Origin: Microbispora corallina
Lineage (GTDB): Bacteria; Actinomycetota; Actinomycetes; Streptosporangiales; Streptosporangiaceae
Assembly (NCBI RefSeq): GCF_016863035.1
Contig: NZ_BOOC01000005.1
Span: forward strand, 1-64,000
Direction of reading: 5' to 3'
Length of the DNA: 64,000 nt
Of the stretch, positions 1-7,344 are shown piece by piece (position 1 is the first letter of the stretch; each line of letters opens with the position of its first letter). The translations under genes and the position numbers were made by a program. The notes beneath the pieces were generated by a model. The model searched no databases. It had not been told where the DNA came from and saw only the letters and a list, made by a program, of their open reading frames with translations.

Positions 1-32
1 CCCTCAACGGAGCCACCTGCACCATCGCCTGA
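1..32 (+). CDS. C-terminal end of a secreted protein, possibly a CBM2 module (partial)
   Basis: Only the last nine codons and the TGA (30-32) lie in the window. They read LNGATCTIA. Bacterial cellulose-binding CBM2 modules typically end in a similar phrase (F-x-LNG-x-x-C-T), with the cysteine forming the disulfide that closes the module. The gene would therefore be a secreted plant-polysaccharide hydrolase transcribed into the window from the left. The perfect terminator hairpin just downstream supports a real gene end here. The CBM2 assignment rests on nine residues and is tentative. Confidence 0.4.
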   Translation, partial: LNGATCTIA

Positions 33-70
33 CACCCCGCACCGCGCTACCGTCGCGGTGACACGAGCGC

Positions 71-106
71 CACCGGGGACCGGCCGTACACCGCCGGTCC
101 CCGGTG
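71..106 (+). terminator. Strong intrinsic-type hairpin after the left-edge gene
   Basis: A perfect 14-bp stem (71-84 with 93-106, CACCGGGGACCGGC and its complement) encloses an 8-nt loop. It starts 39 bp after the TGA at 30-32 and ends 65 bp before the next ATG. There is no long T tract, as is common for actinobacterial terminators. Confidence 0.75.
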
Positions 107-171
107 GATCCATTTCCACAGGGCGGGGGCGTCCGCCGCGGCGACACCGCTCGCCGATTCCTGGAGAGGTA

Positions 172-627
172 ATGACCGACGAGGCTTCCTTCCGCCTGGG
201 ACTCCGAGTCGAGGACGTGACCGAGGCGGCCGCGTTCTACCGAAGGCTCGGGTTCGAGCAGGCGGGGTCCATGTTCAGCCCGGAGGGCCGGACGATCATG
301 GCGATCCTGCGGCGCGGGGACCTGCAACTGCTGGTCGACGCCCTGACCGGCATGCCGTTCCCCGACAGCGACCGCGAACGGATGACCACGGCCGGCCCGC
401 GCGGCCTCGGCGTCGTCATCGGGATCCGGGTGAACGACGTCGACGCGACCGCCGACTACTGCCACTCCGCGGGGTGCGACGTCACGACCGCTCCGGTCGA
501 CGCGCCGTGGGGCGAGCGCTACGCCGAGATCGTCGATCCGTACGGCTATGCCTGGAAGTTCTTCCAGCTGCTTCCCGAGCCGCCGCAGGAGAGCCTGCGC
601 GCCGCCTACGACGTCTGGTTCACCTGA
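172..627 (+). CDS. VOC (glyoxalase/bleomycin-resistance) family protein
   Basis: A 151-residue protein with two beta-alpha-beta-beta-beta halves of the vicinal-oxygen-chelate fold. The N-terminal half begins FRLGLRVEDVTEAAAFYRRL and the second half contains the EIVDPYGYAWKF segment typical of VOC C-terminal strands. Family members are metal-dependent lyases, isomerases, dioxygenases or drug-sequestering proteins, and the substrate cannot be deduced here. The ATG at 172 is chosen because GGAGAGG lies just upstream and because the longer in-frame extension is a low-complexity arginine/proline stretch overlapping the preceding terminator. It is monocistronic as far as can be seen, and followed by about 240 bp without a gene. 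Confidence 0.85.
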   Translation: MTDEASFRLGLRVEDVTEAAAFYRRLGFEQAGSMFSPEGRTIMAILRRGDLQLLVDALTGMPFPDSDRERMTTAGPRGLGVVIGIRVNDVDATADYCHSAGCDVTTAPVDAPWGERYAEIVDPYGYAWKFFQLLPEPPQESLRAAYDVWFT

Positions 628-871
628 CCGGCGAAGGCACCGCCCGCCGTTCCGTCCGCCAGGCCGGCCGGCACGGTCACGGCCGTACGGCGAGGACGAA
701 CGGTGTCCGAGACCCGCCCCATCATTCCATCGCGGGAGACCGCCGACGAGGCCCTCACCGACGGCCCGGCCTCGTCTGGAAGCCGGGCGGCCGGACGTGC
801 CCAGGGGCCCGATTCGCCCGGTACTACTCTGGTTCGGCCACCCAGGGACGATCGCAGAGCGAGGACACATC

Positions 872-1960
872 GTGAGTGCACAGTCGGCAGGTCGCTTCGG
901 CATCGTCGGGAGCGGGTGGCGGTCGGAGTTCTTCCTGCGTCTGGCCAGGCAGCTGCCCGAGCGGATGTCGGTGTCGGGCGTCGTCACCCGTACGGCCGAG
1001 CGGGGGGCCGAGGTGGAGGCCCGCTGGGGCGTCCCGACGTTCCGCACGGTCGCGGAGATGCTGGCGGCCGAACGGCCCGAGTTCGTGATCCCCTCCGTGC
1101 CGTGGCCGGTCACCCCGGAGGTCACCAGGGAACTGGTGAAGCACGACATGCCGGTGCTCGCGGAGACCCCGCCCGCGCCCGACCTCGACGGGCTGCGCGA
1201 CCTGTGGTCCGCCGTGGGATCGAGCGGGCTGGTGCAGGTGGCCGAGCAGTACCTGCTCATGCCGGGCCACGCGGCGAGGCTGGCACTGCTGCGGGAGGGC
1301 GTCATCGGCCGGGTGACCTCCGTGCAGATGTCCTCGACGCACCTGTACCACGCGGTGTCGGTGATCCGGCACATGCTCGGGGCCGGGTTCGAGGACGTGA
1401 CGGTGAACGCCCGGTCGTTCACCGCCCCGCTGGCCGACCCGCTGACGCCCGCCGGCTGGACGGGCGACGCCACGCCCAGGGACGCCGCCACCACCATCGC
1501 CACCCTGGAGTTCTCCGGCGGGGGGATGGGCCTGTACGACTTCACCGACAACCAGTGGTGGAACCCGCTGCGCTCCCGCCGCATCGTCATCCGGGGATCG
1601 CTCGGCGAGCTGGTCGACGACCGTCTCGTCCGGCTGGCCGACCCGGCCACCCCTGTGGAGTCGCACCTGATCCGCCGGCAGACCGGCATCGACCTGAACC
1701 TCGAGGGCTTCGAGCTCGACCACATCAGCGTCGACGGCCGCGTGGTCTACCGCAACGACTTCAAGGGCGGGCGCTTCTCAGAAGACGACCTGGCCGTGGT
1801 CGCGCTGCTCGACAGGATGACCGCCTGGTGCCGGGGACGGGGCCCGGAGCCGTACCCCCTGGCGGAGGGCTGCCAGGACCACCTGATCAGCCTGGCGATC
1901 GGCGAGTCGATCGAGACGGGCGGTCCCGTCACCACCGCCCGCGAAGCCTGGGCGGGCTGA
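872..1960 (+). CDS. Gfo/Idh/MocA family NAD(P)-dependent oxidoreductase
   Basis: A 362-residue protein. The N-terminal Rossmann segment reads FGIVGSGWRSEFFLRLA and is followed by VSGVVTRTAERGAEVEARWGVPTF, the usual second strand and helix of sugar-type dehydrogenases, then the alpha/beta C-terminal substrate domain. Such enzymes oxidise or reduce hydroxyls of sugars, inositols or similar polyols; the substrate is not evident. The start is the GTG at 872, preceded by GAGGA six bases upstream. The region 628-871 before it holds no convincing gene, only the probable promoter area. Length fits the family (330-390 residues). No sugar genes are adjacent. Confidence 0.85.
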   Translation: MSAQSAGRFGIVGSGWRSEFFLRLARQLPERMSVSGVVTRTAERGAEVEARWGVPTFRTVAEMLAAERPEFVIPSVPWPVTPEVTRELVKHDMPVLAETPPAPDLDGLRDLWSAVGSSGLVQVAEQYLLMPGHAARLALLREGVIGRVTSVQMSSTHLYHAVSVIRHMLGAGFEDVTVNARSFTAPLADPLTPAGWTGDATPRDAATTIATLEFSGGGMGLYDFTDNQWWNPLRSRRIVIRGSLGELVDDRLVRLADPATPVESHLIRRQTGIDLNLEGFELDHISVDGRVVYRNDFKGGRFSEDDLAVVALLDRMTAWCRGRGPEPYPLAEGCQDHLISLAIGESIETGGPVTTAREAWAG

Positions 1961-2130
1961 CCTTCCGGCCGGCGCATCCCGTCCGTCAACGGGCGGCATC
2001 GCCCGCGGCTCCCGGGTGAGCGGACGGCAACGTTTCCGGCGCGTTCTCCCCCGGCTCGCGGCCGCGGGCGCCGATTCCGCGCGCCTCCGGGAAGCCCAGC
2101 AGGTAGCGGACGGCGACGGGAGCCTGGACC

Positions 2131-2841
2131 ATGCTGAAGGTCATCGGCGCGGGACTTCCGCGCACGGGGACGACGTCGATGAAGGCGGCCCTGGAACGGC
2201 TCGGTTTCGGGCCCTGCTACCACTTCTTCGAGGTCATGCGCCGGCCCGAGCTTGCCGAACGGTGGCTGCCGCTCTGCGCGGGCGGGCCGGTGGACTGGGA
2301 TCGGGTCTTCGACGGGTTCCGGTCGAGTCAGGACTGGCCGGCCAGTTTCTTCTGGCGGGAGCTGGCGCAGGCCTACCCGGACGCCAAGGTCGTGCTCACG
2401 GTCCGCGACCCGCACAGCTGGTACGTCAGCTTCCGCATGCTGGGATCGATCAACCCGCGCGGCCCGATGTCGCAGGACGAGGCGCCCGAGGGCATCCGCC
2501 CCGTTCTCGCCGCGATCGAACGGCTGCGCCCGCTCCTCGAGCGGATCACCGGGTTCCTCTTCGACGACGACTGGCACTTCGGGGCTCCCGTGCCGGACGA
2601 GGAGAAGGCCGTCGAGGCGTACCGGCGGCACGTCGCGGCCGTGCGGTCCGCCATCCCCGCCGAGCGGCTCCTCGTGTTCGACGTCCGCCAGGGCTGGGGG
2701 CCGCTGTGCCGGTTCCTCGGCGTCGCGGCTCCCCCGGACGACCCGTTCCCACACCTCAACGACGCCGAGTCGATCCAGAGGATGTTCGAGTGCATGCGCA
2801 CCGAAGGCCGGATCCACACGCCCTTCCACGCCGGCGACTAG
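2131..2841 (+). CDS. Sulfotransferase family protein
   Basis: A 236-residue protein starting MLKVIGAGLPRTGTTSMKAA. The PRTGTTS loop at residues 10-16 matches the 5'-phosphosulfate-binding motif of PAPS-dependent sulfotransferases. A later VRDPHSWYVSF segment (about residues 91-101) matches the 3'-phosphate-binding region with its R and S. It would transfer sulfate from PAPS to a hydroxyl acceptor that cannot be identified. GGGAG precedes the ATG. The stop overlaps the stop of the convergent downstream gene by four bases (CTAG shared), so the two messages are complementary at their ends. Confidence 0.85.
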   Translation: MLKVIGAGLPRTGTTSMKAALERLGFGPCYHFFEVMRRPELAERWLPLCAGGPVDWDRVFDGFRSSQDWPASFFWRELAQAYPDAKVVLTVRDPHSWYVSFRMLGSINPRGPMSQDEAPEGIRPVLAAIERLRPLLERITGFLFDDDWHFGAPVPDEEKAVEAYRRHVAAVRSAIPAERLLVFDVRQGWGPLCRFLGVAAPPDDPFPHLNDAESIQRMFECMRTEGRIHTPFHAGD

Positions 2842-3392
2842 CTCTGCGGCTCGTGGGCCAGCACGACGACTCCCGACGCGAACGTCCTGGTCCGGAGCAG
2901 CCGCATGGGCGTCTCGTCCCAGCCCGCGAACACGTGCTCACCCCGGCCGAGGACGACGGGGTGGACCCAGAGCCGGATCTCGTCGACCAGGCCGCGCCGC
3001 GTCAGAAGGCGGGCCAGGCCGCCGCAGCCGTACATGAGGATGTCCCCGCCCGGCTGGTGCCTCAGGTCGCGCACCGCGTCCACGACGTCGCCCTCGATCA
3101 GGTGCGAGTTGGTCCAGTCGAGCTCCCGCAGGGTGGTGGAGGCGACGTACTTCGGCATGGTGTTGATCCGGTCGGCGAAGCCCTCCGGGGCGCCGTCCTC
3201 GTCGGTCATGGTTGGCCAGCTGCCGGCGAACCCCTCATAGGTCACCCGGCCCATCAGCAGCGCGTCCGCGGCGAACAACTGGTCGCGGGCGTACCCGCTG
3301 TACTCGTCGGTCCAGTGGCCGAGCGACCACTCGTGGGGGTCGTCCTGCACGCCGTCCAGGGTCACGAAGACCGACACGATCACCTTGCGCAC
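2838..3392 (-). CDS. Dihydrofolate reductase family (RibD C-terminal domain) protein
   Basis: A 184-residue protein opening VRKVIVSVFVTLDGVQDDPHEW, the first beta strand and D-G signature of the RibD_C/DHFR-like superfamily. ALLMGRVTYEGFAGSWP and the ending VLGRGEHVFAGWDE (nucleotide-binding strand and loop) also fit. These NADPH-binding proteins are common stand-alone genes in actinomycetes and few have known substrates. The GTG at 3392 is chosen over a longer form because AGGAG lies upstream and homology-like sequence begins there. A paralogous gene lies at 5072-5668 on the same strand, so this neighbourhood carries two diverged copies. Confidence 0.88.
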   Translation of the reverse strand: MRKVIVSVFVTLDGVQDDPHEWSLGHWTDEYSGYARDQLFAADALLMGRVTYEGFAGSWPTMTDEDGAPEGFADRINTMPKYVASTTLRELDWTNSHLIEGDVVDAVRDLRHQPGGDILMYGCGGLARLLTRRGLVDEIRLWVHPVVLGRGEHVFAGWDETPMRLLRTRTFASGVVVLAHEPQS

Positions 3393-3593
3393 ATCGTGCT
3401 CCTCAGCTCGCCGTCCGGAAGTCCGATGATCCGGAATCGTCACGCCCACGACTGTGCCGTGAGCGGTTTACGGTCCGTTGACGGCCGCAGGGGGGCGGGC
3501 GTCAACGGACCGCAAGAGCCGTCCCGCATCGTGAGGGTGTGCCGGCGCGACGCCGGCGGCTCACGGACGACGAAGGCTTCGAGGAGGCCGGCC

Positions 3594-3950
3594 ATGCCCA
3601 GCGACGAGGTGGACGAGTTCGTGCGGAGCACTCTTCCCGAGCACCATCGGAGTGTGGTGGCGGCGCTGCGGGACCTGATGCGGGAGAGCGCGCCGGAGGC
3701 CGCGGAGGTGATCAGCCGGGGATCGCCCGCCTGGAAGGGCGACAAGATCCTCGCCATCATCAGCCACAGCAGGACGCACGTCACCTTCGCCTTCGCCCGA
3801 GGGGCGGAGTTCGACGACGGGCACGGCCTGCTGGAGGGCGTGGGCAAGACGACGAGGCACGTCAAGATCAAGAACCTGGGCGCCCTCGACCGGGACGCCC
3901 TGCGCGACTACATCCGCCAGGCCGTCGCCTTCGACAGCGGGACCGCCTGA
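3594..3950 (+). CDS. DUF1801 family protein
   Basis: A 118-residue protein: MPSDEVDEFVRSTLPEHHRS opens it, followed by ISRGSPAWKGDKILAIISH and ending in RHVKIKNLGALDRDALRDYI. This matches the small alpha+beta DUF1801 fold, whose members are of unknown function, often induced under stress and possibly binding small ligands. GAGGAGG stands about five bases before the ATG. The 201-bp gap before it (3393-3593) serves as the divergent control region with the reductase gene at 2838-3392. It is convergent with the regulator gene that ends at 3988. Confidence 0.85.
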   Translation: MPSDEVDEFVRSTLPEHHRSVVAALRDLMRESAPEAAEVISRGSPAWKGDKILAIISHSRTHVTFAFARGAEFDDGHGLLEGVGKTTRHVKIKNLGALDRDALRDYIRQAVAFDSGTA

Positions 3951-3987
3951 CGGACGCACCGCGGGTCGGCGTTCGCGTACGCCCGGG

Positions 3988-4878
3988 TCAGAATCCCGGT
4001 TCGGTGGCCCGCGCCTGGCCGGGCCGGCTCCACGGGGAGCGGGCGGCGCCGGAACCGCCGTCGGGGAGGGTGGCGGCCAGCCTGGCCAGTCCCTGTTCGG
4101 ACAGGCTCCCGGGCGGCGCCGCCATGATGCAGAGCTGCTGGCCCGACCCGCTGGTGACGGTGAGCCGGTGCAGGGCGAGGCTGATCTCGCCCACCTCGGG
4201 ATGGCGGAAGGACTTGTCCTCGGCCACCCGGGTCCCCACGTCGTGCCGTTCCCACATCGTGCGGAACACCTCGCTGTGCGCGCGGAGCTCCGCCACGAGC
4301 CGGGCCAGCGCGGGGTCGTCGGGGTCCGTCGCCGCGGCGCGGCGCAGCTGTGCCGTCTTGACGAAGGCCGCCCGTTCCCAGTCGGCGTAGAAGTCCTCGG
4401 CCTCGGGACTGAGAAAGATCATGCGCAGGCAGTTGTCCCGGTATGTCAGCCCGCCGTAGAGGGCGTCCGCCATCGAGTTGGAGGCCAGGACGTCCAGCCG
4501 GCGGCCGAGGACGAACGCGGGGACGTCGTTCCAGCCCGCGAGTATCCCGTACAACGTCGGGCTGACCCGCTCGGGCATGTCGACCGGGGCCGGCGACCGC
4601 AGGCCCGGGTAGGCGAGCTTGTACAGGTAGTCAGTGGTGTCGCCGTCCATCTGAAAGACCCGGGCCAGGGCGTTCAGCACCTGGTCCGAGGGGCGGCGTT
4701 CGCGTCCCTGCTCCAGCCGGGCGTAGTAGTCAAGGCTCACGCCCGCCAGCACCGCCACCTCCTCGCGGCGCAGACCGGGTGTGCGACGCGGCCCGGAGTG
4801 GGCAAGCCCCGCCTGCCGCGGAGAGGTCGCCATCCGGCGTGCGTGGAGGAACTCTCCGAGGAGCTTGTCGCTGTCCAT
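3988..4878 (-). CDS. XRE-type HTH transcriptional regulator with MmyB-like ligand domain
   Basis: A 296-residue protein. Residues 5-70 form a helix-turn-helix (LGEFLHARRMATSPRQAGL... TPGLRREEVAVLAGVSLDYYARLEQG). The rest is the MmyB-like ligand-binding region (GWNDVPAFVLGRRLDVLASN, LRMIFLSPEAEDFYADWERA). Relatives typically repress a neighbouring short-chain dehydrogenase or similar gene and their own gene, responding to an unknown small molecule. The ATG at 4878 has no Shine-Dalgarno but lies six bases after a TACAGT -10 box, so the mRNA is probably leaderless. Upstream 4879-5071 holds no gene. Confidence 0.88.
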   Translation of the reverse strand: MDSDKLLGEFLHARRMATSPRQAGLAHSGPRRTPGLRREEVAVLAGVSLDYYARLEQGRERRPSDQVLNALARVFQMDGDTTDYLYKLAYPGLRSPAPVDMPERVSPTLYGILAGWNDVPAFVLGRRLDVLASNSMADALYGGLTYRDNCLRMIFLSPEAEDFYADWERAAFVKTAQLRRAAATDPDDPALARLVAELRAHSEVFRTMWERHDVGTRVAEDKSFRHPEVGEISLALHRLTVTSGSGQQLCIMAAPPGSLSEQGLARLAATLPDGGSGAARSPWSRPGQARATEPGF

Positions 4879-4881
4879 TTT

Positions 4882-4896
4882 CCGACTGTAAGTCGG
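4882..4896 (-). promoter_or_regulatory. Operator and leaderless -10 box of the HTH regulator
   Basis: The inverted repeat CCGACT-GTA-AGTCGG occupies 4882-4896. On the minus strand its centre contains the hexamer TACAGT, followed by six bases and then the ATG of the regulator. A repressor bound to the palindrome would cover the -10 box, giving simple autorepression. No clear -35 box is seen. Confidence 0.55.
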
Positions 4897-5071
4897 GATT
4901 CCCGGGTCATGGGTGGCAGCAATCCTCCTACCCTCGCCCAGGCGCACGCTCCTGCGCCGCACTTCAGAGAACGCGCCCGGCCGCGGCGGCGGTCGCGGGC
5001 CACCGCCCACCCGCGCGCGGCCGTTCTCCGCCGAGGCCGTCGCCCCCGGCTCACGAGGGCGCCCGGCCGGA

Positions 5072-5668
5072 CTACTCCTCGCGGACCCGACGGTACGTGC
5101 ACACCTGCACGCCGGTGCCGCCCGCCGACGTGCCGGCCAGCTCGTACGCGCGCATCACGCCGTCGCCGGGGAAGATCGTCTTGCCTCCGCCGAGGATCAC
5201 CGGCGTGATCACGAGCCGGAGCTCGTCGACCAGTTCCTCGTGCAGGAGGGTGCGCACGAGCGTCGGGCTCCCCATGACCACGATGTCGCCGCCGTCGCCG
5301 TCGCGCAGCTTCCGGAGGTGGGCGACGGCCTCCCCGCCGGGGATGCGTGTGGTGTTGTTCCAGGTCAGCTCGTCGTCGCCGAGCGTCTCCGACACGACGT
5401 ACTTCGGGATCTCGTTCATCCGGTCGGCGAACGGGTCACCGGCCCGCTCGGGCCACGCCGCGGCCATCCCCTGCCACGTGCGGCGCCCGTACAGGAGCGC
5501 GTCGGCCCCGGTCACCGTGGCGGCGAACGCACCGCCCACCGTCTCCGGGTCGAAGAACGCGCCCATCCAGCCGCCGTGGGCGAAGCCGCCGTCGGTGTCC
5601 TCCTCGGGACCGCCCGGCGCCTGCACGACGCCGTCCAGGCTGATGAACTCGATGACCACGATCCGCAT
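5072..5668 (-). CDS. Dihydrofolate reductase family (RibD C-terminal domain) protein
   Basis: A 198-residue protein starting MRIVVIEFISLDGVVQAPGG, with ADALLYGRRTWQGMAAAWPE and the C-terminal strand LVITPVILGGGKTIFPGD, all hallmarks of RibD_C/DHFR-like reductases. It is a diverged paralogue of the gene at 2838-3392. The ATG at 5668 is preferred over the GTG three codons upstream because GAGGAG lies eight bases before the ATG. It is driven by a canonical promoter inside an unusually AT-rich pocket (5700-5740). The substrate is unknown. Confidence 0.88.
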   Translation of the reverse strand: MRIVVIEFISLDGVVQAPGGPEEDTDGGFAHGGWMGAFFDPETVGGAFAATVTGADALLYGRRTWQGMAAAWPERAGDPFADRMNEIPKYVVSETLGDDELTWNNTTRIPGGEAVAHLRKLRDGDGGDIVVMGSPTLVRTLLHEELVDELRLVITPVILGGGKTIFPGDGVMRAYELAGTSAGGTGVQVCTYRRVREE

Positions 5669-5706
5669 CTGACTCACTCCTCTTTGGGGTCGCTCTCAGT
5701 GATCCA

Positions 5707-5735
5707 AAGTTATTGCCGACAAATAAAATTGTCAA
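5707..5735 (-). promoter_or_regulatory. Near-consensus sigma-70 type promoter with overlapping inverted repeat
   Basis: On the minus strand TTGACA (5735-5730) and TAACTT (5712-5707) are separated by exactly 17 bp and drive the reductase gene starting at 5668. The inverted repeat GACAA-ATAAAA-TTGTC (5718-5733) overlaps the -35 box and spacer and could be a repressor site. The stretch is strikingly AT-rich against its surroundings. Confidence 0.7.
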
Positions 5736-5830
5736 GAGGGTTCTTCTTGTCGGTCTGCGCGCTGAACGATGCGGGCAGCCCGCCAGGGCCCGATGGTGCG
5801 GGAGGGGGCGGAGCCCATGACCTGCTCCGC

Positions 5831-6235
5831 ATGAGTGAGAACGACGAGCCCCTGCTGGTGGAGCCGCCGGTCGCGGGTAACGAGGCCGACACCCTGGTGG
5901 GGTCGCTGGAACGCCAGCGCAGGACCCTGGCGTGGAAGTGCTCGGGACTGGACGCGCCCGGCATGCGGGCCACGACCGCCGCGTCCTCGATGACCCTGGG
6001 CGGGCTGCTCAAGCACCTGGCCCTGGTCGAGGACGACATGCTCTCCCACAAGCTGTTCGGCCGGCCGCCGTCGCCTCCCTGGGACGCGGTCGACTTCGAC
6101 GCCGATCCCGAATGGGAGTGGCGCACCGCCGCCGAGGACACCCCCGGTCAGCTGATGGCGCTGGGGGAGGAGGCGGTCGCGCGCTCCCGCGCCAACCTCC
6201 GTCGGGGAGGACCCGCCGCGGTGACGCCAAGCTGA
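5831..6235 (+). pseudogene. C-terminally truncated DinB-like (DUF664) protein
   Basis: The first ~120 residues of this 134-residue frame match a DinB/DUF664 protein well (SENDEPLLVEPPVAGNEADT, then SSMTLGGLLKHLALVEDDML, then DPEWEWRTAAEDTPGQLMAL). Known full-length relatives run to about 175-185 residues and end in a conserved helix with LRWVLxHMIEEYARHxGHAD. Here the frame turns into unrelated RRGGPAAVTPS and stops. I found no trace of the missing helix in other frames before the convergent lacI-type gene ends at 6252. The metal-binding histidine pair of that helix is therefore absent and the product is probably non-functional. Confidence 0.65.
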
Positions 6236-6251
6236 CCGGGCAGGCCCACGC

Positions 6252-7274
6252 TCAGGCGGACGAGACGGGCGCGGTCGAGGCGCGCACCACGAGTTCGGTG
6301 GCGAGCTCGACGCGGTGGGAGTCCACCTTCTCCCCGGCCGCCAGGCGCAGCGCCGTGCGCACCGCGACCGCGCCCATCTCGCGCAGCGGCTGCCGGACGG
6401 TGGTCAGGGGCGGCGAGGCCATCGGGGCGATCTGGGTGTCGTCGAACCCCACGATGCTGAGGTCCTCCGGCACCCGCAGCCCCCGCGCCCTGGCGGCCTC
6501 CAGGACGCCCAGCGCGATCTCGTCGCAGCCCGCGAAGATGGCGGTCGGCGTGTCCGGCAGGTCGAACAGGGCCGCGCCGCCGGCCACCCCGTCCTGGTAG
6601 TGGAAGTGCCCCGACCGGACGTAGCAGGGCGGAACGGCGGCGCCGACGGACTCCATGGCGGCCCGGTAGCCGTGCAGCCTGGCCTGGTTGCAGCCGGCGG
6701 TGGCCAGCCCGCCGAGGTAGGCGATGCGCCGGTGACCGAGCGAGAGCAGGTGCTGCGTCGCGGCCAGGCCACCGGCGAAGTTCGTCGACCCGACGCTCGT
6801 GACCGGGGTCTGCGGCAGGTTCAGCGGGTCGATCACCACCAGCGGCAGCTGCGCGCGGGACAGGGCGGCGAGCTGGCCCGCGGTCAGCTCGCTGGTGACC
6901 GCGATCAGCGCCCGCCGTCCCGCCGCGACCAGGCCCCGCGCCCACGCCCCCACCCGGTCGGCGCTCGTCCGGATGCTCACGACGACCGCGACGTCGAGCT
7001 CGGTCCCGGCCTCCACCGCGCCCTGCACGATCTCGGTGGAGTACGCGTTGAGATCGGTGTCGAACTCCACCTCGATCGTGTCGAGCACGGCCGCCTCGCC
7101 CCGGCGCTGGGGCGGGGCGACGTACTCGTGCTGCTCGAGCAGGGACAGCACCAGGGAGCGGGTCGCCGGGGCGACGTCGCTGCGGCCGTTGAGGACTTTC
7201 GAGACGGTCGCGACCGACACACCCGCCGAGGCCGCGACCGTGGCCAGCGTGGCCCGCCTACGACTGGCCGGCAT
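6252..7274 (-). CDS. LacI family transcriptional repressor of the GH3/sugar-transport locus
   Basis: A 340-residue protein. Residues about 8-55 are the LacI-type HTH with hinge helix (ATLATVAASAGVSVATVSKV, then LNGRSDVAPATRSLVLSLL). Next comes a periplasmic-binding-protein-like effector domain (VSIRTSADRVGAWARGLVAA, LPLVVIDPLN, AIFAGCDEIALGVLEAARAR). GGAGG precedes the ATG. It lies 70 bp downstream of the GH3 gene on the same strand, behind a perfect 22-bp palindrome. By position it should control the GH3 gene and the divergent transporter through the CGAAA-n-TTTCG repeats between them, probably relieved by a xylo- or cello-oligosaccharide. The role resembles BxlR of Streptomyces. Confidence 0.88.
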   Translation of the reverse strand: MPASRRRATLATVAASAGVSVATVSKVLNGRSDVAPATRSLVLSLLEQHEYVAPPQRRGEAAVLDTIEVEFDTDLNAYSTEIVQGAVEAGTELDVAVVVSIRTSADRVGAWARGLVAAGRRALIAVTSELTAGQLAALSRAQLPLVVIDPLNLPQTPVTSVGSTNFAGGLAATQHLLSLGHRRIAYLGGLATAGCNQARLHGYRAAMESVGAAVPPCYVRSGHFHYQDGVAGGAALFDLPDTPTAIFAGCDEIALGVLEAARARGLRVPEDLSIVGFDDTQIAPMASPPLTTVRQPLREMGAVAVRTALRLAAGEKVDSHRVELATELVVRASTAPVSSA

Positions 7275-7317
7275 CTGTTCCTCCCTGCTGTGTGGCGCGA
7301 GAGTCCGGTGTCAGGCC

Positions 7318-7339
7318 ACCCCCGCCGCGCGGCGGGGGT
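7318..7339 (-). terminator. Perfect 22-bp G+C palindrome between GH3 and lacI-type genes
   Basis: ACCCCCGCCGC (7318-7328) is followed directly by its exact complement (7329-7339), 6 bp after the GH3 stop codon. In RNA it would fold into a tight hairpin, acting as an attenuator or partial terminator that lowers repressor expression relative to GH3. Confidence 0.6.
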
Positions 7340-7344
7340 CGCCG

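Noticed and set aside
4-1725. A 573-codon minus-strand frame at the left edge
   Set aside because: Antisense to the VOC and Gfo/Idh/MocA genes, with Ser/Arg/Pro-rich shadow composition and no recognisable domain.
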